A stretch of 64,000 nucleotides of DNA from Domibacillus mangrovi. GTDB taxonomy: Bacteria > Bacillota > Bacilli > Bacillales > Domibacillaceae. The DNA lies in the NCBI RefSeq assembly GCF_001906925.1, contig NZ_MRWQ01000001.1:248001-312000 (forward strand), written 5' to 3'. How positions within the stretch are numbered: position 1 is the stretch's first letter; each line of letters opens with the position of its first letter. Both the position numbers and the translations under genes were made by a program. The notes beneath the pieces are model-generated. The model was not told the DNA's origin. It did not search any database and saw only the letters and a program-made list of their open reading frames with translations. Below, in pieces: positions 41,248-51,206 of the stretch.

Positions 41248-42191
41248 CAGTATTCCTCCCTAAAACGCTTCGAGATGAACTGGGCCAGCACATTCATCGC
41301 CAGTGTAAAGACAAACAACGTGAAGCCAACTGCGTAAATGCTGTAATAAATCGTTGTACCGAAACCAGCATCACCTGTCGTTACCTGTACGATGTAAGAT
41401 GTCATCGTTTGAAGCGACGATGTCAAGTTAAGTGCTGCAGACGGTGTAGATCCAGCTGCAATAGACACAATCATCGTTTCACCGATAGCACGGGATATAC
41501 CGAGAACGATTGAAGCAAGAATTCCTGATAAAGCGGCTGGGAAAATAACTTTAGACGCTGTTTCCCATTTTGTAGAGCCAATCGCTAGTGCGCCGTGGCG
41601 CACCGGCTCTGGTACTGAAGACAACGCATCTTCTGATAAAGAAACAATCGTTGGAATAATCATGATCCCAACAACAATCCCTGGACTGATCGCATTAAAT
41701 AATTCAATCGATGGAAACAAACCACGCAAGAACGGTGTAACAAACGTAAGGGCAAAAAAACCGTATACGATCGTCGGCACACCTGCAAGTACTTCAAGAA
41801 TCGGCTTCATAATTTTGCGCGTACGGGCGCCCGCATATTCACTTAAATAAAGAGCAACTGCAAGTCCGAGTGGCACGGCAAACAGCGAAGCAATTAATGT
41901 GATTTTTAATGTACCTAGAACGAGTGGCCATATGCCATAAACGGCTTCTGTTTTAGAAAATGGATACCATTCTGTCGCTGTAAAAAACTCAACAATAGAT
42001 ACATCCCCAAAAAACGTAAATGTTTCAAAAATTAATGTTAAAACAATACCTAGTGTTGTTAAAACTGACACCGCCGCCATAAAAAAAAGAATGATCGGTA
42101 TTATTTTTTCTCTTCTGTTCAAAAAGCCGCCATTATATTTTTTTTCAAGCAGCTCATGAACCGGACTGAGTTCTTTGTTTTTTGTTTTCAA
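41247..42191 (-). CDS. pstC: Phosphate ABC transporter permease PstC
   Basis: A 314-residue permease with six membrane helices; the EAA loop reads VRHGALAIGSTKWETASKVIFPAALSGI. The open frame begins at 42242, but that stretch is a hairpin in the pstS-pstC gap; AAAGGAGC eight bases before TTG 42191 gives the start (MKTKNKELSPVHELLEKK). Confidence 0.93.
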   Translation of the reverse strand: MKTKNKELSPVHELLEKKYNGGFLNRREKIIPIILFFMAAVSVLTTLGIVLTLIFETFTFFGDVSIVEFFTATEWYPFSKTEAVYGIWPLVLGTLKITLIASLFAVPLGLAVALYLSEYAGARTRKIMKPILEVLAGVPTIVYGFFALTFVTPFLRGLFPSIELFNAISPGIVVGIMIIPTIVSLSEDALSSVPEPVRHGALAIGSTKWETASKVIFPAALSGILASIVLGISRAIGETMIVSIAAGSTPSAALNLTSSLQTMTSYIVQVTTGDAGFGTTIYYSIYAVGFTLFVFTLAMNVLAQFISKRFREEY

Positions 42192-42214
42192 CCCGATTGC
42201 TCCTTTCAACCCGA

Positions 42215-42250
42215 GTACACCAATGAAGGACATTACTCTCATTGGTGTAC
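42215..42250 (-). repeat. 12-pair hairpin between pstS and pstC
   Basis: GTACACCAATGA (42215-42226) and TCATTGGTGTAC (42239-42250), perfect, 12-base loop, no T-run. Placed after the first gene of the operon, such a stem can protect pstS mRNA or lower expression of the following genes. It sits just before the pstC ribosome site. Confidence 0.85.
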
Positions 42251-42284
42251 GTCATCTTTATCCGCTTTTTAGTTGATACAGTGC

Positions 42285-43265
42285 TTATTTCAATCCTTCA
42301 AGTGTAGACAATTGCTCATCGTACTTTTCTTCTGGCAATGATACATAACCTACATCTTCAGCAAGTGTTGCTGCATTTTCAAGTGTAAATTGTACATATG
42401 CTGCTGTTGCTGCGTCATCTTTAATCGCTGCATTGCTTACGTATGTGAATAGCGGGCGTGAAAGTGGAGCATATTCACCGCTTTCAATTGTTTCAGCGTT
42501 AGGTTCAACTGCATTTCCTTCTTCATTCACGATTGGAACTGCTTTTAGGCTATCTTTATTTTCAAGGTAGTATGCATAACCAAAGTAACCAATTGCATTC
42601 TCGTCACCTGTTACACCTTGAACAAGTACGTTATCATCTTCAGAAAGAGTAGCTGCTTTGTCAATTTGTCCGCCATCTAAAATGACTTCATCAAAGTAAT
42701 CAAATGTACCTGAGTCAGTCCCAGGTGAATAGAATTTAATTTCTTCTTCAGGCCATCCTTCGCGTATATCAGACCATTTTTTCGCAGTACCATTATCAAG
42801 CCATATTTTTTTCAACTCATCTACAGTTAACTGATCAACCCAGTCATTGTCTTTAGGTACTACAACTGATAAACCGTCGTTAGCGAGCTGGAATTCTGTA
42901 TATTCAATGCCTGCTTCTTTAAGTGCAGCAGCTTCTTCTTCTTTAATTGGACGAGATGCGTTACTCATTGCTGTTTCACCAGCGATGAATTTTTCAAAGC
43001 CGCCGCCTGTTCCTGATAATCCAACAGTTACTTTTACATCAGGCTGTTCAAGCATAAATTCTTCGGCAACAGCTTCCATGATCGGATAGACAGTTGATGA
43101 ACCATCGATAGAAATTTCACCTTGAAGCTGCGCATCACCTGCGTCAGTTTGTTCTGTGTTTTCTCCATTTTCTGTTCCTGTGTCTGCTGCGTCGTTTCCA
43201 CAAGCGCCAAGTACAAGTGCCGATCCGAGCAATGCTGATAAAGTAAGAACTTTTACTGGTTTCAT
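42285..43265 (-). CDS. pstS: Phosphate-binding lipoprotein PstS
   Basis: A 326-residue exported lipoprotein with the lipobox LVLGACGNDA, so Cys22 is expected to be lipidated after cleavage by signal peptidase II. A short acidic linker follows, then the two-lobe binding fold with IDGSSTVYPIMEAVAEEF and GLSGTGGGFEKF phosphate-contact segments and SPGTDSGTFDYF near 185. First gene of pst; Pho box upstream. Confidence 0.96.
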   Translation of the reverse strand: MKPVKVLTLSALLGSALVLGACGNDAADTGTENGENTEQTDAGDAQLQGEISIDGSSTVYPIMEAVAEEFMLEQPDVKVTVGLSGTGGGFEKFIAGETAMSNASRPIKEEEAAALKEAGIEYTEFQLANDGLSVVVPKDNDWVDQLTVDELKKIWLDNGTAKKWSDIREGWPEEEIKFYSPGTDSGTFDYFDEVILDGGQIDKAATLSEDDNVLVQGVTGDENAIGYFGYAYYLENKDSLKAVPIVNEEGNAVEPNAETIESGEYAPLSRPLFTYVSNAAIKDDAATAAYVQFTLENAATLAEDVGYVSLPEEKYDEQLSTLEGLK

Positions 43266-43330
43266 TTCTTCATTTCCCCCTGCAAGTTTGTTTTTTATTA
43301 TTTTCTACACTCCATACAATAACGGAGTAG

Positions 43331-43369
43331 TATTAATAAGGTTTTAACGAAGTGTTAATGTTTTGTAAA
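43331..43369 (-). promoter_or_regulatory. PhoP box upstream of pstS
   Basis: On the minus strand four direct repeats of TTNAMA type occur at an 11-base period: TTTACA, TTAACA, TTAAAA and TTAATA, separated by five bases each. This matches the PhoP recognition site (TT(A/T/C)ACA repeats) and predicts induction of pst at low phosphate. Confidence 0.88.
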
Positions 43370-43438
43370 GGAAACAAAACAAAAGAAACTGCTGTCTTTA
43401 CTTTTATATATAAAGAAGGACTCTATACATAGTTATTT

Positions 43439-43609
43439 TTAGCAACTGTCTCTTTCATCAACTAGAACAAGCTTTGTTCCTTCTTTTAATACTTACGGAT
43501 CACGATCCTCTTCTGCACAAGATACTACTTGAATGTCAATAAAATAGATTTTATCCTTTTTATACAGCGGTTCCAAAGTGAACTTACATATATCCCCTTT
43601 TTTTAAAAA
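43439..43609 (-). pseudogene. Broken small coding remnant downstream of pbpA
   Basis: A reading frame on the minus strand gives about 38 codons (LKKGDICKFTLEPLYKKDK, continuing IYFIDIQVVSCAEEDRDP) up to TAA at 43493-43495, then in the same frame VLKEGTKLVLVDERDSC to TAA at 43439. The amino acid content looks protein-like but there is no start codon or ribosome site, and it lies immediately downstream of the pbpA terminator. Family not recognised. Confidence 0.4.
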
Positions 43610-43611
43610 CT

Positions 43612-43659
43612 AAAAAGAGCTGCTGTGTATTCTAGTCAGATTACACAACAGCTCTTTTT
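43612..43659 (-). terminator. Rho-independent terminator after pbpA
   Basis: AAAAAGAGCTG and CAGCTCTTTTT arms extended by GTGT/ACAC-type pairing with a loop of about 14 bases; T-run of five on the minus strand. Confidence 0.88.
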
Positions 43660-43661
43660 CG

Positions 43662-45803
43662 TCATTCGGTTGTATTTGAGATAATATCCTGATCAATAAC
43701 AGCTTCTGCCGGTTTTGCCTTCGCTTTTTGTTTTTTCAGCTCAAAATATGCGTCCATCGCCCGGCGACCGATCACATTGTTAATTGAAATAGCGTTAGCA
43801 CTGCTTTCATATGCCCAAGGTACGACAACGGACATAGCGACTTCCGGATTGTTGGATGGCGCATAGCCAACAAGCGTGACGTTCCAAGTCATCGGGCGAC
43901 TCCCTTTGCTCTTGTCCCATTCACCATCATATACACCTTCAGCTGTTCCTGTTTTAGCGGCCATGCTATATGGTGCACTAGCGAAATATCTAGAGGCTGT
44001 TCCTTCAGATGCCTGTGCCACAAGACGAAATCCTTCCTGAACACGTTCAATCCAGCCCGGTTCTAGATCAAGTGTATTTAATACTTTCGGCTGAAATTCT
44101 TCTGCCACCGGCCCAAGTTTATTCGAATCTGAAATGGGCTGACGAATTTCTTTTACAATGTGCGGCTCCATCCGATAGCCTCCATTCGCGATCGTTGATA
44201 CGTACTGAGCCATCTGAAGCGGCGTATACGTATCAAATTGCCCAATTGAAAAATCGAGCAATTTCCCCGGCTGATCGACATATCCTTCATAGCCATCCTG
44301 TTCATTCGGTAAATCGATTCCCGTTTTGACACCAAGACCAAATTGATTAAAATAGTTTCGCATCGTGCCAAATGCATCCGGATCTAATTTCAACCCGCCA
44401 TTCGGAATATAGCTTGCACCGCCAATTTTCATTGCTGTTTTAAACATATATACGTTAGAAGAGCGCATTAACGCGTACGTGTCACTGATGCCCATTGCAC
44501 CTCCCCGGTTAAACCATGAGCTTTTCGAGTTTGGCGTTCCGGCAAATTTAAGCGGTTCATCAACAATGTATTCACCTGGTTGATTGACGCCTGCCATATA
44601 TCCCGTCAAAACGGTTGCCCCTTTAACGGCTGATCCCATTGCATAAGAAGTCGTCATATTGCCTGATGCAAAATCAAGTATTTCTGCTTTCCCGTCGTTC
44701 ACTTCATATTTTTTGCCGGCCATCGCTAAAATTTCACCTGTATTCGGATCCATCATCGTGACAAACGTACGGTCCAAAAGCGGATGTCCCCCAGAACGTT
44801 TCGCTGCGCCAAGCTCTTCTTCAATAATCTTGTCGATTGCCGTTTGTAAATCCATATCGATTGTTAATATAAGGTCTTTACCACGCTGTCCTTCTGTAAT
44901 GATTTCTGAATCCAGCACATTACCAGATCTATCGGTAATATTTTTCATTTTTGTTTTCTGCCCGCGCAGTACTCCCTCATATTGATACTCAAGGTAACTT
45001 TTCCCAACACGATCGTTTCGGCTGTAGCTACGTGATAAATAATAATCAACCATTTCTTTCGGAAGACCTTCTTTAGATGATGAAATATTACCAAGTACCG
45101 TTTTTAATGTACTGTCATACAAATAAGCACGTTCCCAGTCCGTTGTTGTATTCACACCGGGAAGCGACGATAAATTTTCACTGACGACCGCATATTCAAC
45201 ATCCGTTACATTGACGTTTTTTACAATTTGCGGTGTTAATGCATAGCCAGATGTAAATTCACGATAGATAGCCAGCACTTCAAGCTCGTCAGCTGTTAAC
45301 TCCTTTAAATCCTCTTCTGTAATACGCTCTAACTGCAATTTATAAATTTCATCTTCTGTTATTTCATCGTTTTCATAAGCATTCCACTCTTGATCTGTCA
45401 CTTTGGCTTTCACTTTTTCTTTATTTTTACCAATCCAAAAGTCTTTTTTATCACGCACCGTCACTTCATCGATTTCTTTTTCGATCAGCTGAGCCAGCTT
45501 TTCCGCTGTCTTTATCATTTCATCTGCATCTGGATTTTTCGGCCTTGTATATGTAATCGCATTTTGCGGCATATTATCGACCACAATCTGTCCATCTCGG
45601 TCAAAAATTTTCCCACGTGGTACACTCGTATTTACAGTGACGTCTTCTGTCCGTTCAATTTTACGCTGATAATCCTCTCCCTGTACAATCTGCACGATGC
45701 CTAGTCGGAAAATAAGTGCAGAGAATAGTAGGAAGACGATAAAAAACAACATATTCATTCGAAATGGAACGTGTGTCTTTTTCTTTTTATTTGCTTTTCT
45801 CAA
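43662..45803 (-). CDS. pbpA: Penicillin-binding protein 2A (class B transpeptidase)
   Basis: A 713-residue PBP with an N-terminal membrane helix (about 17-38), a PBP dimer domain (about 60-330) and a transpeptidase domain. Active-site motifs are SAVK near residue 393, SSN (MRSSNVYMF) near 450, and KTG (MAAKTGTAEG) near 625. PBP2A makes lateral-wall peptidoglycan during rod elongation. The start TTG at 45803 has an AAAGG site. The pbpA location next to sodA and pst matches yqgF of B. subtilis. Confidence 0.94.
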   Translation of the reverse strand: MRKANKKKKTHVPFRMNMLFFIVFLLFSALIFRLGIVQIVQGEDYQRKIERTEDVTVNTSVPRGKIFDRDGQIVVDNMPQNAITYTRPKNPDADEMIKTAEKLAQLIEKEIDEVTVRDKKDFWIGKNKEKVKAKVTDQEWNAYENDEITEDEIYKLQLERITEEDLKELTADELEVLAIYREFTSGYALTPQIVKNVNVTDVEYAVVSENLSSLPGVNTTTDWERAYLYDSTLKTVLGNISSSKEGLPKEMVDYYLSRSYSRNDRVGKSYLEYQYEGVLRGQKTKMKNITDRSGNVLDSEIITEGQRGKDLILTIDMDLQTAIDKIIEEELGAAKRSGGHPLLDRTFVTMMDPNTGEILAMAGKKYEVNDGKAEILDFASGNMTTSYAMGSAVKGATVLTGYMAGVNQPGEYIVDEPLKFAGTPNSKSSWFNRGGAMGISDTYALMRSSNVYMFKTAMKIGGASYIPNGGLKLDPDAFGTMRNYFNQFGLGVKTGIDLPNEQDGYEGYVDQPGKLLDFSIGQFDTYTPLQMAQYVSTIANGGYRMEPHIVKEIRQPISDSNKLGPVAEEFQPKVLNTLDLEPGWIERVQEGFRLVAQASEGTASRYFASAPYSMAAKTGTAEGVYDGEWDKSKGSRPMTWNVTLVGYAPSNNPEVAMSVVVPWAYESSANAISINNVIGRRAMDAYFELKKQKAKAKPAEAVIDQDIISNTTE

Positions 45804-45872
45804 CCGCCTATTCCTTTCTAACCTTCTTTTCTACCTATATCCCATTGTAACGAACCGGCATGTTTTTTTCCA

Positions 45873-45903
45873 CAAAAAAACCGGTCCACATACGGGACCG
45901 GTT
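45873..45903 (-). terminator. Rho-independent terminator after sodA
   Basis: AACCGGTCC (45879-45887) and GGACCGGTT (45895-45903) with a seven-base loop, followed by seven T on the minus strand. Confidence 0.9.
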
Positions 45904-45923
45904 TAAAAGATGCTTCTATAAGA

Positions 45924-46532
45924 TTATAGAGCTGATTCGTAACGTTTTGATACTTCATCCCAGTTTACAACGTTCCAGAATGCAGAAATGTAATCAGGAC
46001 GACGGTTTTGATAGTTCAAATAGTACGCATGCTCCCAGACGTCAAGACCAAGGATTGGCGTTTTGCCTTCCATAATCGGTGAATCCTGATTTGGCGTGCT
46101 AGAAAGTTCAAGCTCTCCATTTGCAACAGAAAGCCATGCCCAGCCAGAACCGAAACGAGTAGCGCCCGCTTTTGCAAACTCTTCTTTAAATGCATCAAAG
46201 CTGCCAAATTTTGAATCGATTGCATCACCTAATTTTCCAGATGGTGCACCGCCGCCGTTTGGAGAAAGAAGCTGCCAGAAAAGAGAATGGTTTGCATGTC
46301 CGCCGCCATTGTTACGGACAGCTGTACGCGCAGATTCAGGAACGGCATCAAGATTTGCAATAACTTCTTCTACTGATTTAGAAAGAAGCTCTTCATTGCC
46401 TTCAAGTGCATTGTTCAAGTTCGTTACATACGTGTTGTGATGTTTTGTGTGATGGATGTTCATTGTTTCTTTGTCGATGTGGGGCTCAAGTGCGTCATAC
46501 GCATAAGGTAGTTGTGGTAGTTCAAATGCCAT
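45924..46532 (-). CDS. sodA: Superoxide dismutase (Mn/Fe)
   Basis: A 202-residue SOD converting superoxide to peroxide and oxygen. Metal ligands appear in [10 protein letters not shown] (His27 and neighbours), [10 protein letters not shown] (His near 82), [10 protein letters not shown] (Asp and His near 164-168). Features such as GGG at 76-78 region and FGSGWAWL fit manganese use, the common form in bacilli. GGGAGG before the ATG. Confidence 0.96.
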   Translation of the reverse strand: MAFELPQLPYAYDALEPHIDKETMNIHHTKHHNTYVTNLNNALEGNEELLSKSVEEVIANLDAVPESARTAVRNNGGGHANHSLFWQLLSPNGGGAPSGKLGDAIDSKFGSFDAFKEEFAKAGATRFGSGWAWLSVANGELELSSTPNQDSPIMEGKTPILGLDVWEHAYYLNYQNRRPDYISAFWNVVNWDEVSKRYESAL

Positions 46533-46714
46533 TATAAAATTCCTCCCAAAAATAAAATTGACTTATCTAACTCATACATAAGATTAGCAAAATTGTGAAC
46601 ATGACGCAATAAATATGCCTATAAAAAGAAAGAAATGCCAGAAAAATTTCATCCTGTTCATTTATTATTTAAGTCTACCAAAAAATGTATCGAACTTGAT
46701 ATTATGTATTCTTC

Positions 46715-46743
46715 TTGAATTGAACAGATCGTGTGTCTACAAT
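46715..46743 (+). promoter_or_regulatory. Candidate SigA promoter for the DUF1189 gene
   Basis: TTGAAT, 17 bases, TACAAT, ending 38 bases before the start codon at 46782 on the plus strand. The 249-base gap to sodA holds nothing else I can identify. Confidence 0.6.
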
Positions 46744-46781
46744 TATAGAAAGCTTTATTTTAAAGAAAGGAACAAGTAATT

Positions 46782-47318
46782 ATGTCTATTTTTAAGCAGC
46801 TTATAAAAAGTCTTCATTCACCAAAATATATTGCCGCATTTCGTATGCAAGGAATTGGCAAGACGATTAATTACCTTTTTTTCCTTGCGCTTATCATGTG
46901 TATCCCGATGATTGTCTACATGGTCCTATATGCAATAGGTGGCAATGAATCAGCAAGAGCAGTGATCGAAACAAAATTGCCGATCTTAACGATGGAAAAC
47001 GATATAATAACAGCGAATTCATTTATTCTGCTTCCAGCTATGCTCATTATGTACTATTTGTTTGTTTCCTTTATATTATTTATCAAAGTGTCTATTTTTG
47101 GTGGGTTAGGCTTATGGCTCGCTCATCTATTGAAAAAACGTGCGGAGTACCGCCACACATTTCGAATGACTACATATGCCGTTACACTGCCTACATTACT
47201 CATTGCGATGACAGAACTGATGGGTCTTACACTGCCTTTTGGTTATCTATTTGACTGGACCATAACAAGTACGATACTCATTATGGCTATCCGTTATTTA
47301 CCCAGTGCACCGAAGTAA
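46782..47318 (+). CDS. DUF1189 family membrane protein
   Basis: A 178-residue membrane protein with four to five helices (about 30-50, 90-118, 120-130, 148-172). MSIFKQLIKSLHSPKYIAAFRMQGIGKTI is the DUF1189 start. B. subtilis has a DUF1189 gene (yqgB) near sodA as well. Function unknown; an AAAGGAAC site precedes the ATG. Confidence 0.85.
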   Translation: MSIFKQLIKSLHSPKYIAAFRMQGIGKTINYLFFLALIMCIPMIVYMVLYAIGGNESARAVIETKLPILTMENDIITANSFILLPAMLIMYYLFVSFILFIKVSIFGGLGLWLAHLLKKRAEYRHTFRMTTYAVTLPTLLIAMTELMGLTLPFGYLFDWTITSTILIMAIRYLPSAPK

Positions 47319-47327
47319 ACGCAATTG

Positions 47328-47357
47328 TTGTCTCAGCATGCTCTCCTCTGATAGAAT
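47328..47357 (+). promoter_or_regulatory. Candidate SigA promoter for ispG
   Basis: TTGTCT, 18 bases, TAGAAT, 48 bases before the ispG start. Confidence 0.5.
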
Positions 47358-47405
47358 GAGTAAAGAAACGATATTTAGATTAACTTTTAAAGGAGCGAAT
47401 CACCA

Positions 47406-48509
47406 TTGAGTGAAATCACCCACCGTACGAAAACCCGTGCTGTCAAAGTTGGCAATTTAACGATTGGTGGCAACGATGAAGTCATCATTCAAAGTATGGC
47501 CACTACAAAAACACACGATGTAGAAGCAACTGTCGCGGAAATTAACCGGCTTGAAGAAGCCGGCTGTCAGATTGTCCGCGTTGCATGTCCTGATGAGCGC
47601 GCAGCAGATGCTCTGGCGGAAATTAAAAGCCGGATTAACATCCCTCTCGTTGCTGATATTCATTTTGACTATAAACTGGCGTTAAAAGCAATTGAAGCAG
47701 GTGTTGATAAAATTCGCATTAACCCTGGGAACATTGGCCGCCGCGAAAAAGTAGAAGCCGTTGTTAATGCGGCAAAAGCGAAAGGTATACCGATTCGTAT
47801 TGGCGTTAATGCCGGGAGTTTAGAGCGTAAAATTATTGAAAAATACGGTTATCCAACAGCGGATGGTATGGTTGAAAGCGCACTTCATCATATTAAAATC
47901 TTAGAAGACCTTGATTTCTACGATATTATCGTCTCGATGAAAGCATCTGACGTCAACTTAGCCATTGAAGCATATGATAAAGCAGCAAAAGCATTCGACT
48001 ATCCTCTTCATCTCGGTATTACTGAATCTGGTACATTGTTTGCTGGAACGGTAAAAAGCGCCGCTGGGCTCGGCGCTATTTTAAGCAAAGGTATTGGCAA
48101 CACACTCCGCATTTCACTAAGTGCCGATCCTGTAGAAGAAGTAAAAGTAGCTCGTGAATTATTAAAGTCATTTGGTCTTGCCGCAAATGCTGCAACACTT
48201 ATTTCTTGTCCAACATGTGGCCGCATTGAAATCGATTTAATTGCGATTGCAAATGAAGTGGAAGAGTACATTTCAACGATTAAAGCGCCAATTAAAGTCG
48301 CTGTGCTCGGATGTGCCGTAAACGGTCCTGGTGAAGCACGTGAAGCAGATATTGGTATTGCAGGCGCACGCGGCGAAGGTCTTTTATTTCGTCATGGAAA
48401 AACGGTCCGAAAAGTACCCGAAGAAAAAATGGTCGAAGAGTTGAAAAAAGAAATTGACTTGATTGCGGAAGAACATTATCGCAAGCAAGCACTTGCTGCC
48501 CCACAATGA
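47406..48509 (+). CDS. ispG: 4-hydroxy-3-methylbut-2-enyl diphosphate synthase
   Basis: A 367-residue MEP-pathway enzyme that reduces MEcPP to HMBPP. It has the TIM-barrel start [31 protein letters not shown] near 100, and the three cysteines for the 4Fe-4S cluster in ISCPTCGR near 265 and [21 protein letters not shown] near 300. The start is TTG with AAAGGAG ten bases upstream. The last bases overlap yqfW (ATGA). Confidence 0.96.
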   Translation: MSEITHRTKTRAVKVGNLTIGGNDEVIIQSMATTKTHDVEATVAEINRLEEAGCQIVRVACPDERAADALAEIKSRINIPLVADIHFDYKLALKAIEAGVDKIRINPGNIGRREKVEAVVNAAKAKGIPIRIGVNAGSLERKIIEKYGYPTADGMVESALHHIKILEDLDFYDIIVSMKASDVNLAIEAYDKAAKAFDYPLHLGITESGTLFAGTVKSAAGLGAILSKGIGNTLRISLSADPVEEVKVARELLKSFGLAANAATLISCPTCGRIEIDLIAIANEVEEYISTIKAPIKVAVLGCAVNGPGEAREADIGIAGARGEGLLFRHGKTVRKVPEEKMVEELKKEIDLIAEEHYRKQALAAPQ

Positions 48510-49111
48510 AGCAAGTAAAAGAAAAGCGCTTTGGCATTGATATTGACGGCACAGTAACATGTCCGACCAGCCTCGTTCCCTTTATCAATGATGCTTTTTC
48601 GTTAAACATAACGTTACAGGACATTACAAAGTATGACCTATCAGAAGCACTCAACATTCCGCTAGATCAAATGCGTGCCTGGTTTGATGAGACTGAACCG
48701 GCAATTTATGCATCTTCCCCGCCTGCAGACGGTGCCGAATACATTTTATCGAAATGGCAGCAACAATTTCATTTATTGTTTATTAGTGCCCGCCGCAAGC
48801 ACTTATTCGAAATTACTGAAACATGGTTCAAAGAACAAAAGATCCTTTATGATCACCTTGAACTTATTGGTTCTCATAATAAAGTAGCGGCTGCAAAACG
48901 AAATGGAGTCGATATCTTTTTTGAAGATAAACATGACAATGCTGTCATGATCGCAGAAGAGCTGCACATTCCTGTCGTACTATTTAACACGCCGTACAAC
49001 CAGGATTCTATTCCGGATAACGTCATTCGAGTCGATAACTGGTATGAAGCGGACGCATGGGTTCATCAGTGGATCAAAACAAACGAAATTGGCCCGATTA
49101 CCCGCCCATAA
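48506..49111 (+). CDS. yqfW: HAD-type 5'-nucleotidase (NT5C family) YqfW
   Basis: A 201-residue HAD phosphatase. The catalytic [12 protein letters not shown] motif holds the nucleophile and acid-base Asp (about 11-13), and [18 protein letters not shown] near 136 gives the metal-binding acidic residues. Likely a nucleotidase acting on (deoxy)nucleoside monophosphates. Four-base overlap with ispG; strong terminator after. Confidence 0.85.
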   Translation: MKQVKEKRFGIDIDGTVTCPTSLVPFINDAFSLNITLQDITKYDLSEALNIPLDQMRAWFDETEPAIYASSPPADGAEYILSKWQQQFHLLFISARRKHLFEITETWFKEQKILYDHLELIGSHNKVAAAKRNGVDIFFEDKHDNAVMIAEELHIPVVLFNTPYNQDSIPDNVIRVDNWYEADAWVHQWIKTNEIGPITRP

Positions 49112-49151
49112 AAAAAAGCGTGACCAAGATTTTCTTAGTCACGCTTTTTTT
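49111..49151. terminator. Bidirectional terminator between yqfW and zur
   Basis: AAAAAAAGCGTGAC and GTCACGCTTTTTTT arms with an extra AAGA/TCTT pairing across one mismatch. The zur stop lies inside the 3' arm, so the hairpin overlaps the last zur codons. Confidence 0.92.
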
Positions 49152-49555
49152 ATGCATTCTTTACACTGTCCGTATACTTCAAATTTATGGCCAGTAATAT
49201 CACAGCCGGATAACTCTTCAATGTTATTCATCGGACACATATGAATTTCTTTCGTTTTCCCGCACGCGAGGCAAATAAAATGATGATGATGATGATTATG
49301 TGAGCAAGCAAAACGAAAATGACGTTCGCCCGATAATTCCGTTTCTTCTAATATGTCCATTTCAGCAAACAACGCTAGATTTCTGTAAATCGTATCAAAA
49401 CTCAGCCCTGGATAATCTTCTTTCATTTCTTCAAGCACATCTTTTGCCGTTAAATATTTATCATGACGAGCAAAAAGAGCAAGCATTTCTTCCCGTTTCC
49501 CCGTTTGTTTATAGCCCTTTTCTTTTAACAGCCCCATCGCTTTTGTTAGATTCAT
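49139..49555 (-). CDS. zur: Zinc uptake repressor Zur (Fur family)
   Basis: A 138-residue Fur-family regulator. The winged helix with [18 protein letters not shown] is near 55-70; the C-terminal half has the metal site [14 protein letters not shown], and the structural zinc cysteines CLACG and CKEC. The frame extends to 49597, but AAGGGG before the ATG at 49555 sets the start. A simple CAT tandem run encodes the histidine stretch. Position next to znuBC and the Zur operator at 51207-51226 support Zur over Fur or PerR. Confidence 0.9.
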   Translation of the reverse strand: MNLTKAMGLLKEKGYKQTGKREEMLALFARHDKYLTAKDVLEEMKEDYPGLSFDTIYRNLALFAEMDILEETELSGERHFRFACSHNHHHHHFICLACGKTKEIHMCPMNNIEELSGCDITGHKFEVYGQCKECIKKA

Positions 49556-49575
49556 GATGCGAAGCCCCTTCCATT

Positions 49576-50406
49576 TTAATTCCGGTCTTTTTTCCATAGA
49601 ATGACGGCAAATAAAAGCACAATCGATGTCACAACGATCGTCCCGCCCGGTGCGAGATTAAGATAAAATGCACTGATAAGACCAATTAGTACAGCCGTTT
49701 CACCAAATAAAATAGATAGCCAGATCGTCTGCTTAAATCCTTTTGCGACGCGCATTGCTGCTGCAACTGGAAGCGTCATAAGCGCAGAAACAAGCAGTAC
49801 GCCGACAATACGCATCGAGACTGAAATGACGAGCGCCGTTAAAATAATAAACGCAAGATGAACGGCTTTCGCTGGAATTCCCGATGCCTTTGCATATTCT
49901 TCGTCAAATGATAAAACAAACAGCTCTTTATACAATAGAAACACCGTAACAAGAACAGTAATACCAATTGCGATGACTGCATAAAAGTCTCCACGGCTAA
50001 CCGCACTGACACTGCCGAATAAATAACTGAACAAATCGGTATTAAATCCATCTGCAAGTGAAATAAAAATAACGCCAATACCAATACCTCCGGACATCAT
50101 AATCGGAATGGCTAGTTCTTGATAATGTTTATAAACACTGCGCAGCCGTTCAATTAAAAGTGAGCCGCCGACTGAAAACAGCATGCCAAAGTAAAGCGGA
50201 TTAATGGTTGCCATTGTTGGAACGGTCTGTCCAAGATACAATCCTGCTGCAATGCCAGAAAGTGTAACATGGCTTAATGCATCCGCGATGAGCGAAAGAC
50301 GTCGAACGACGATAAACGCGCCGAGAAGCGGCGCAATAATGCCGATAACTGCACCTGATAAAAACGCATTTTGTAAAAATTCATATTTTAGTATCGCCTC
50401 AATCAT
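49576..50406 (-). CDS. znuB: Zinc ABC transporter permease ZnuB
   Basis: A 276-residue ABC-3 family permease with about eight membrane helices; [23 protein letters not shown] near 30 is the family motif. It forms the zinc channel with ZnuC. A zinc-binding lipoprotein (ZnuA) is not in this window and must be encoded elsewhere. Lies between znuC and zur. Confidence 0.92.
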   Translation of the reverse strand: MIEAILKYEFLQNAFLSGAVIGIIAPLLGAFIVVRRLSLIADALSHVTLSGIAAGLYLGQTVPTMATINPLYFGMLFSVGGSLLIERLRSVYKHYQELAIPIMMSGGIGIGVIFISLADGFNTDLFSYLFGSVSAVSRGDFYAVIAIGITVLVTVFLLYKELFVLSFDEEYAKASGIPAKAVHLAFIILTALVISVSMRIVGVLLVSALMTLPVAAAMRVAKGFKQTIWLSILFGETAVLIGLISAFYLNLAPGGTIVVTSIVLLFAVILWKKDRN

Positions 50407-50419
50407 AATGATATTCCCT

Positions 50420-51184
50420 TCAATGGTCGTGATGATGATCTAGCAGTCGAATTCCATGTCCATATAAATGAGATAGTTCCTGCTCATCTAATTGAATAAA
50501 TTGTTTCATACTGCCATGAAAATGTAAATATTTATTCAAGCAGGCAACATGTGTCACTTTATCTGTAATCGTACCAATGTCGTGTGTTACAAGCAATAAC
50601 GTCATGCCAAGTTCTTTATTTAAATGCGTAAGCATATGATAAAACGACTCAACATTTTGTCTGTCTACACCGACAGTCGGCTCATCTAAAATTAAAATAG
50701 ACGGATTGGAGACGATAGCCCGAGCAATAAAGACGCGCTGCTGTTGTCCTCCTGATAAATCACCAATATTGCGTTTCAAAAATAACTCCATGCCGACCGC
50801 TTTGACTGCCTTTTCAACCGCTTCTTTTTCCTTTTGTCCTGGACGATGAAACAAGCCCATTTTCTTTGCGAGTCCGCCCATGACCACTTCATGAACCGTC
50901 GCTGGAAATCCTGTATTAAAGGAGTTTGCTTTTTGTGAAACGAAACCGATTCGGTCCCAATCTTTAAATTTTTGCTGCGGGGTGCCGAATAAGACGACGT
51001 CCCCTTCTTTTGGTTTTAACAGCCCTAGAATAATTTTAAGTAACGTAGACTTTCCCGATCCATTTGGGCCAACAAGACCGACAAACGCGCCCTCAGGCAC
51101 AGATAAGTTAATATGCTCGAGAACACTTTCACGGTCATATCTGAAATTCACATCGTGAATATCGATAACGGTCTTCTGTTCCAT
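50420..51184 (-). CDS. znuC: Zinc ABC transporter ATP-binding protein ZnuC
   Basis: A 254-residue ABC ATPase: Walker A GPNGSGKSTLLKIILG near 42, signature [14 protein letters not shown] near 142, Walker B SILILDEPTVGVD near 162. It ends in a His-rich LLDHHHDH tail, which may bind zinc. First gene of znuC-znuB-zur, behind the Zur operator. Confidence 0.93.
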   Translation of the reverse strand: MEQKTVIDIHDVNFRYDRESVLEHINLSVPEGAFVGLVGPNGSGKSTLLKIILGLLKPKEGDVVLFGTPQQKFKDWDRIGFVSQKANSFNTGFPATVHEVVMGGLAKKMGLFHRPGQKEKEAVEKAVKAVGMELFLKRNIGDLSGGQQQRVFIARAIVSNPSILILDEPTVGVDRQNVESFYHMLTHLNKELGMTLLLVTHDIGTITDKVTHVACLNKYLHFHGSMKQFIQLDEQELSHLYGHGIRLLDHHHDH

Positions 51185-51206
51185 GTTGATGATGACTCCT
51201 TTAGCA

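Noticed and set aside
46533-46781. A gene or regulatory RNA in the sodA/DUF1189 gap
   Set aside because: Only promoter-like sequence was found; no frame with a start and ribosome site.
49277-49298. Trinucleotide repeat in zur as a possible phase-variable site
   Set aside because: It is in frame and encodes the metal-binding histidines, so length changes would not shift the frame.
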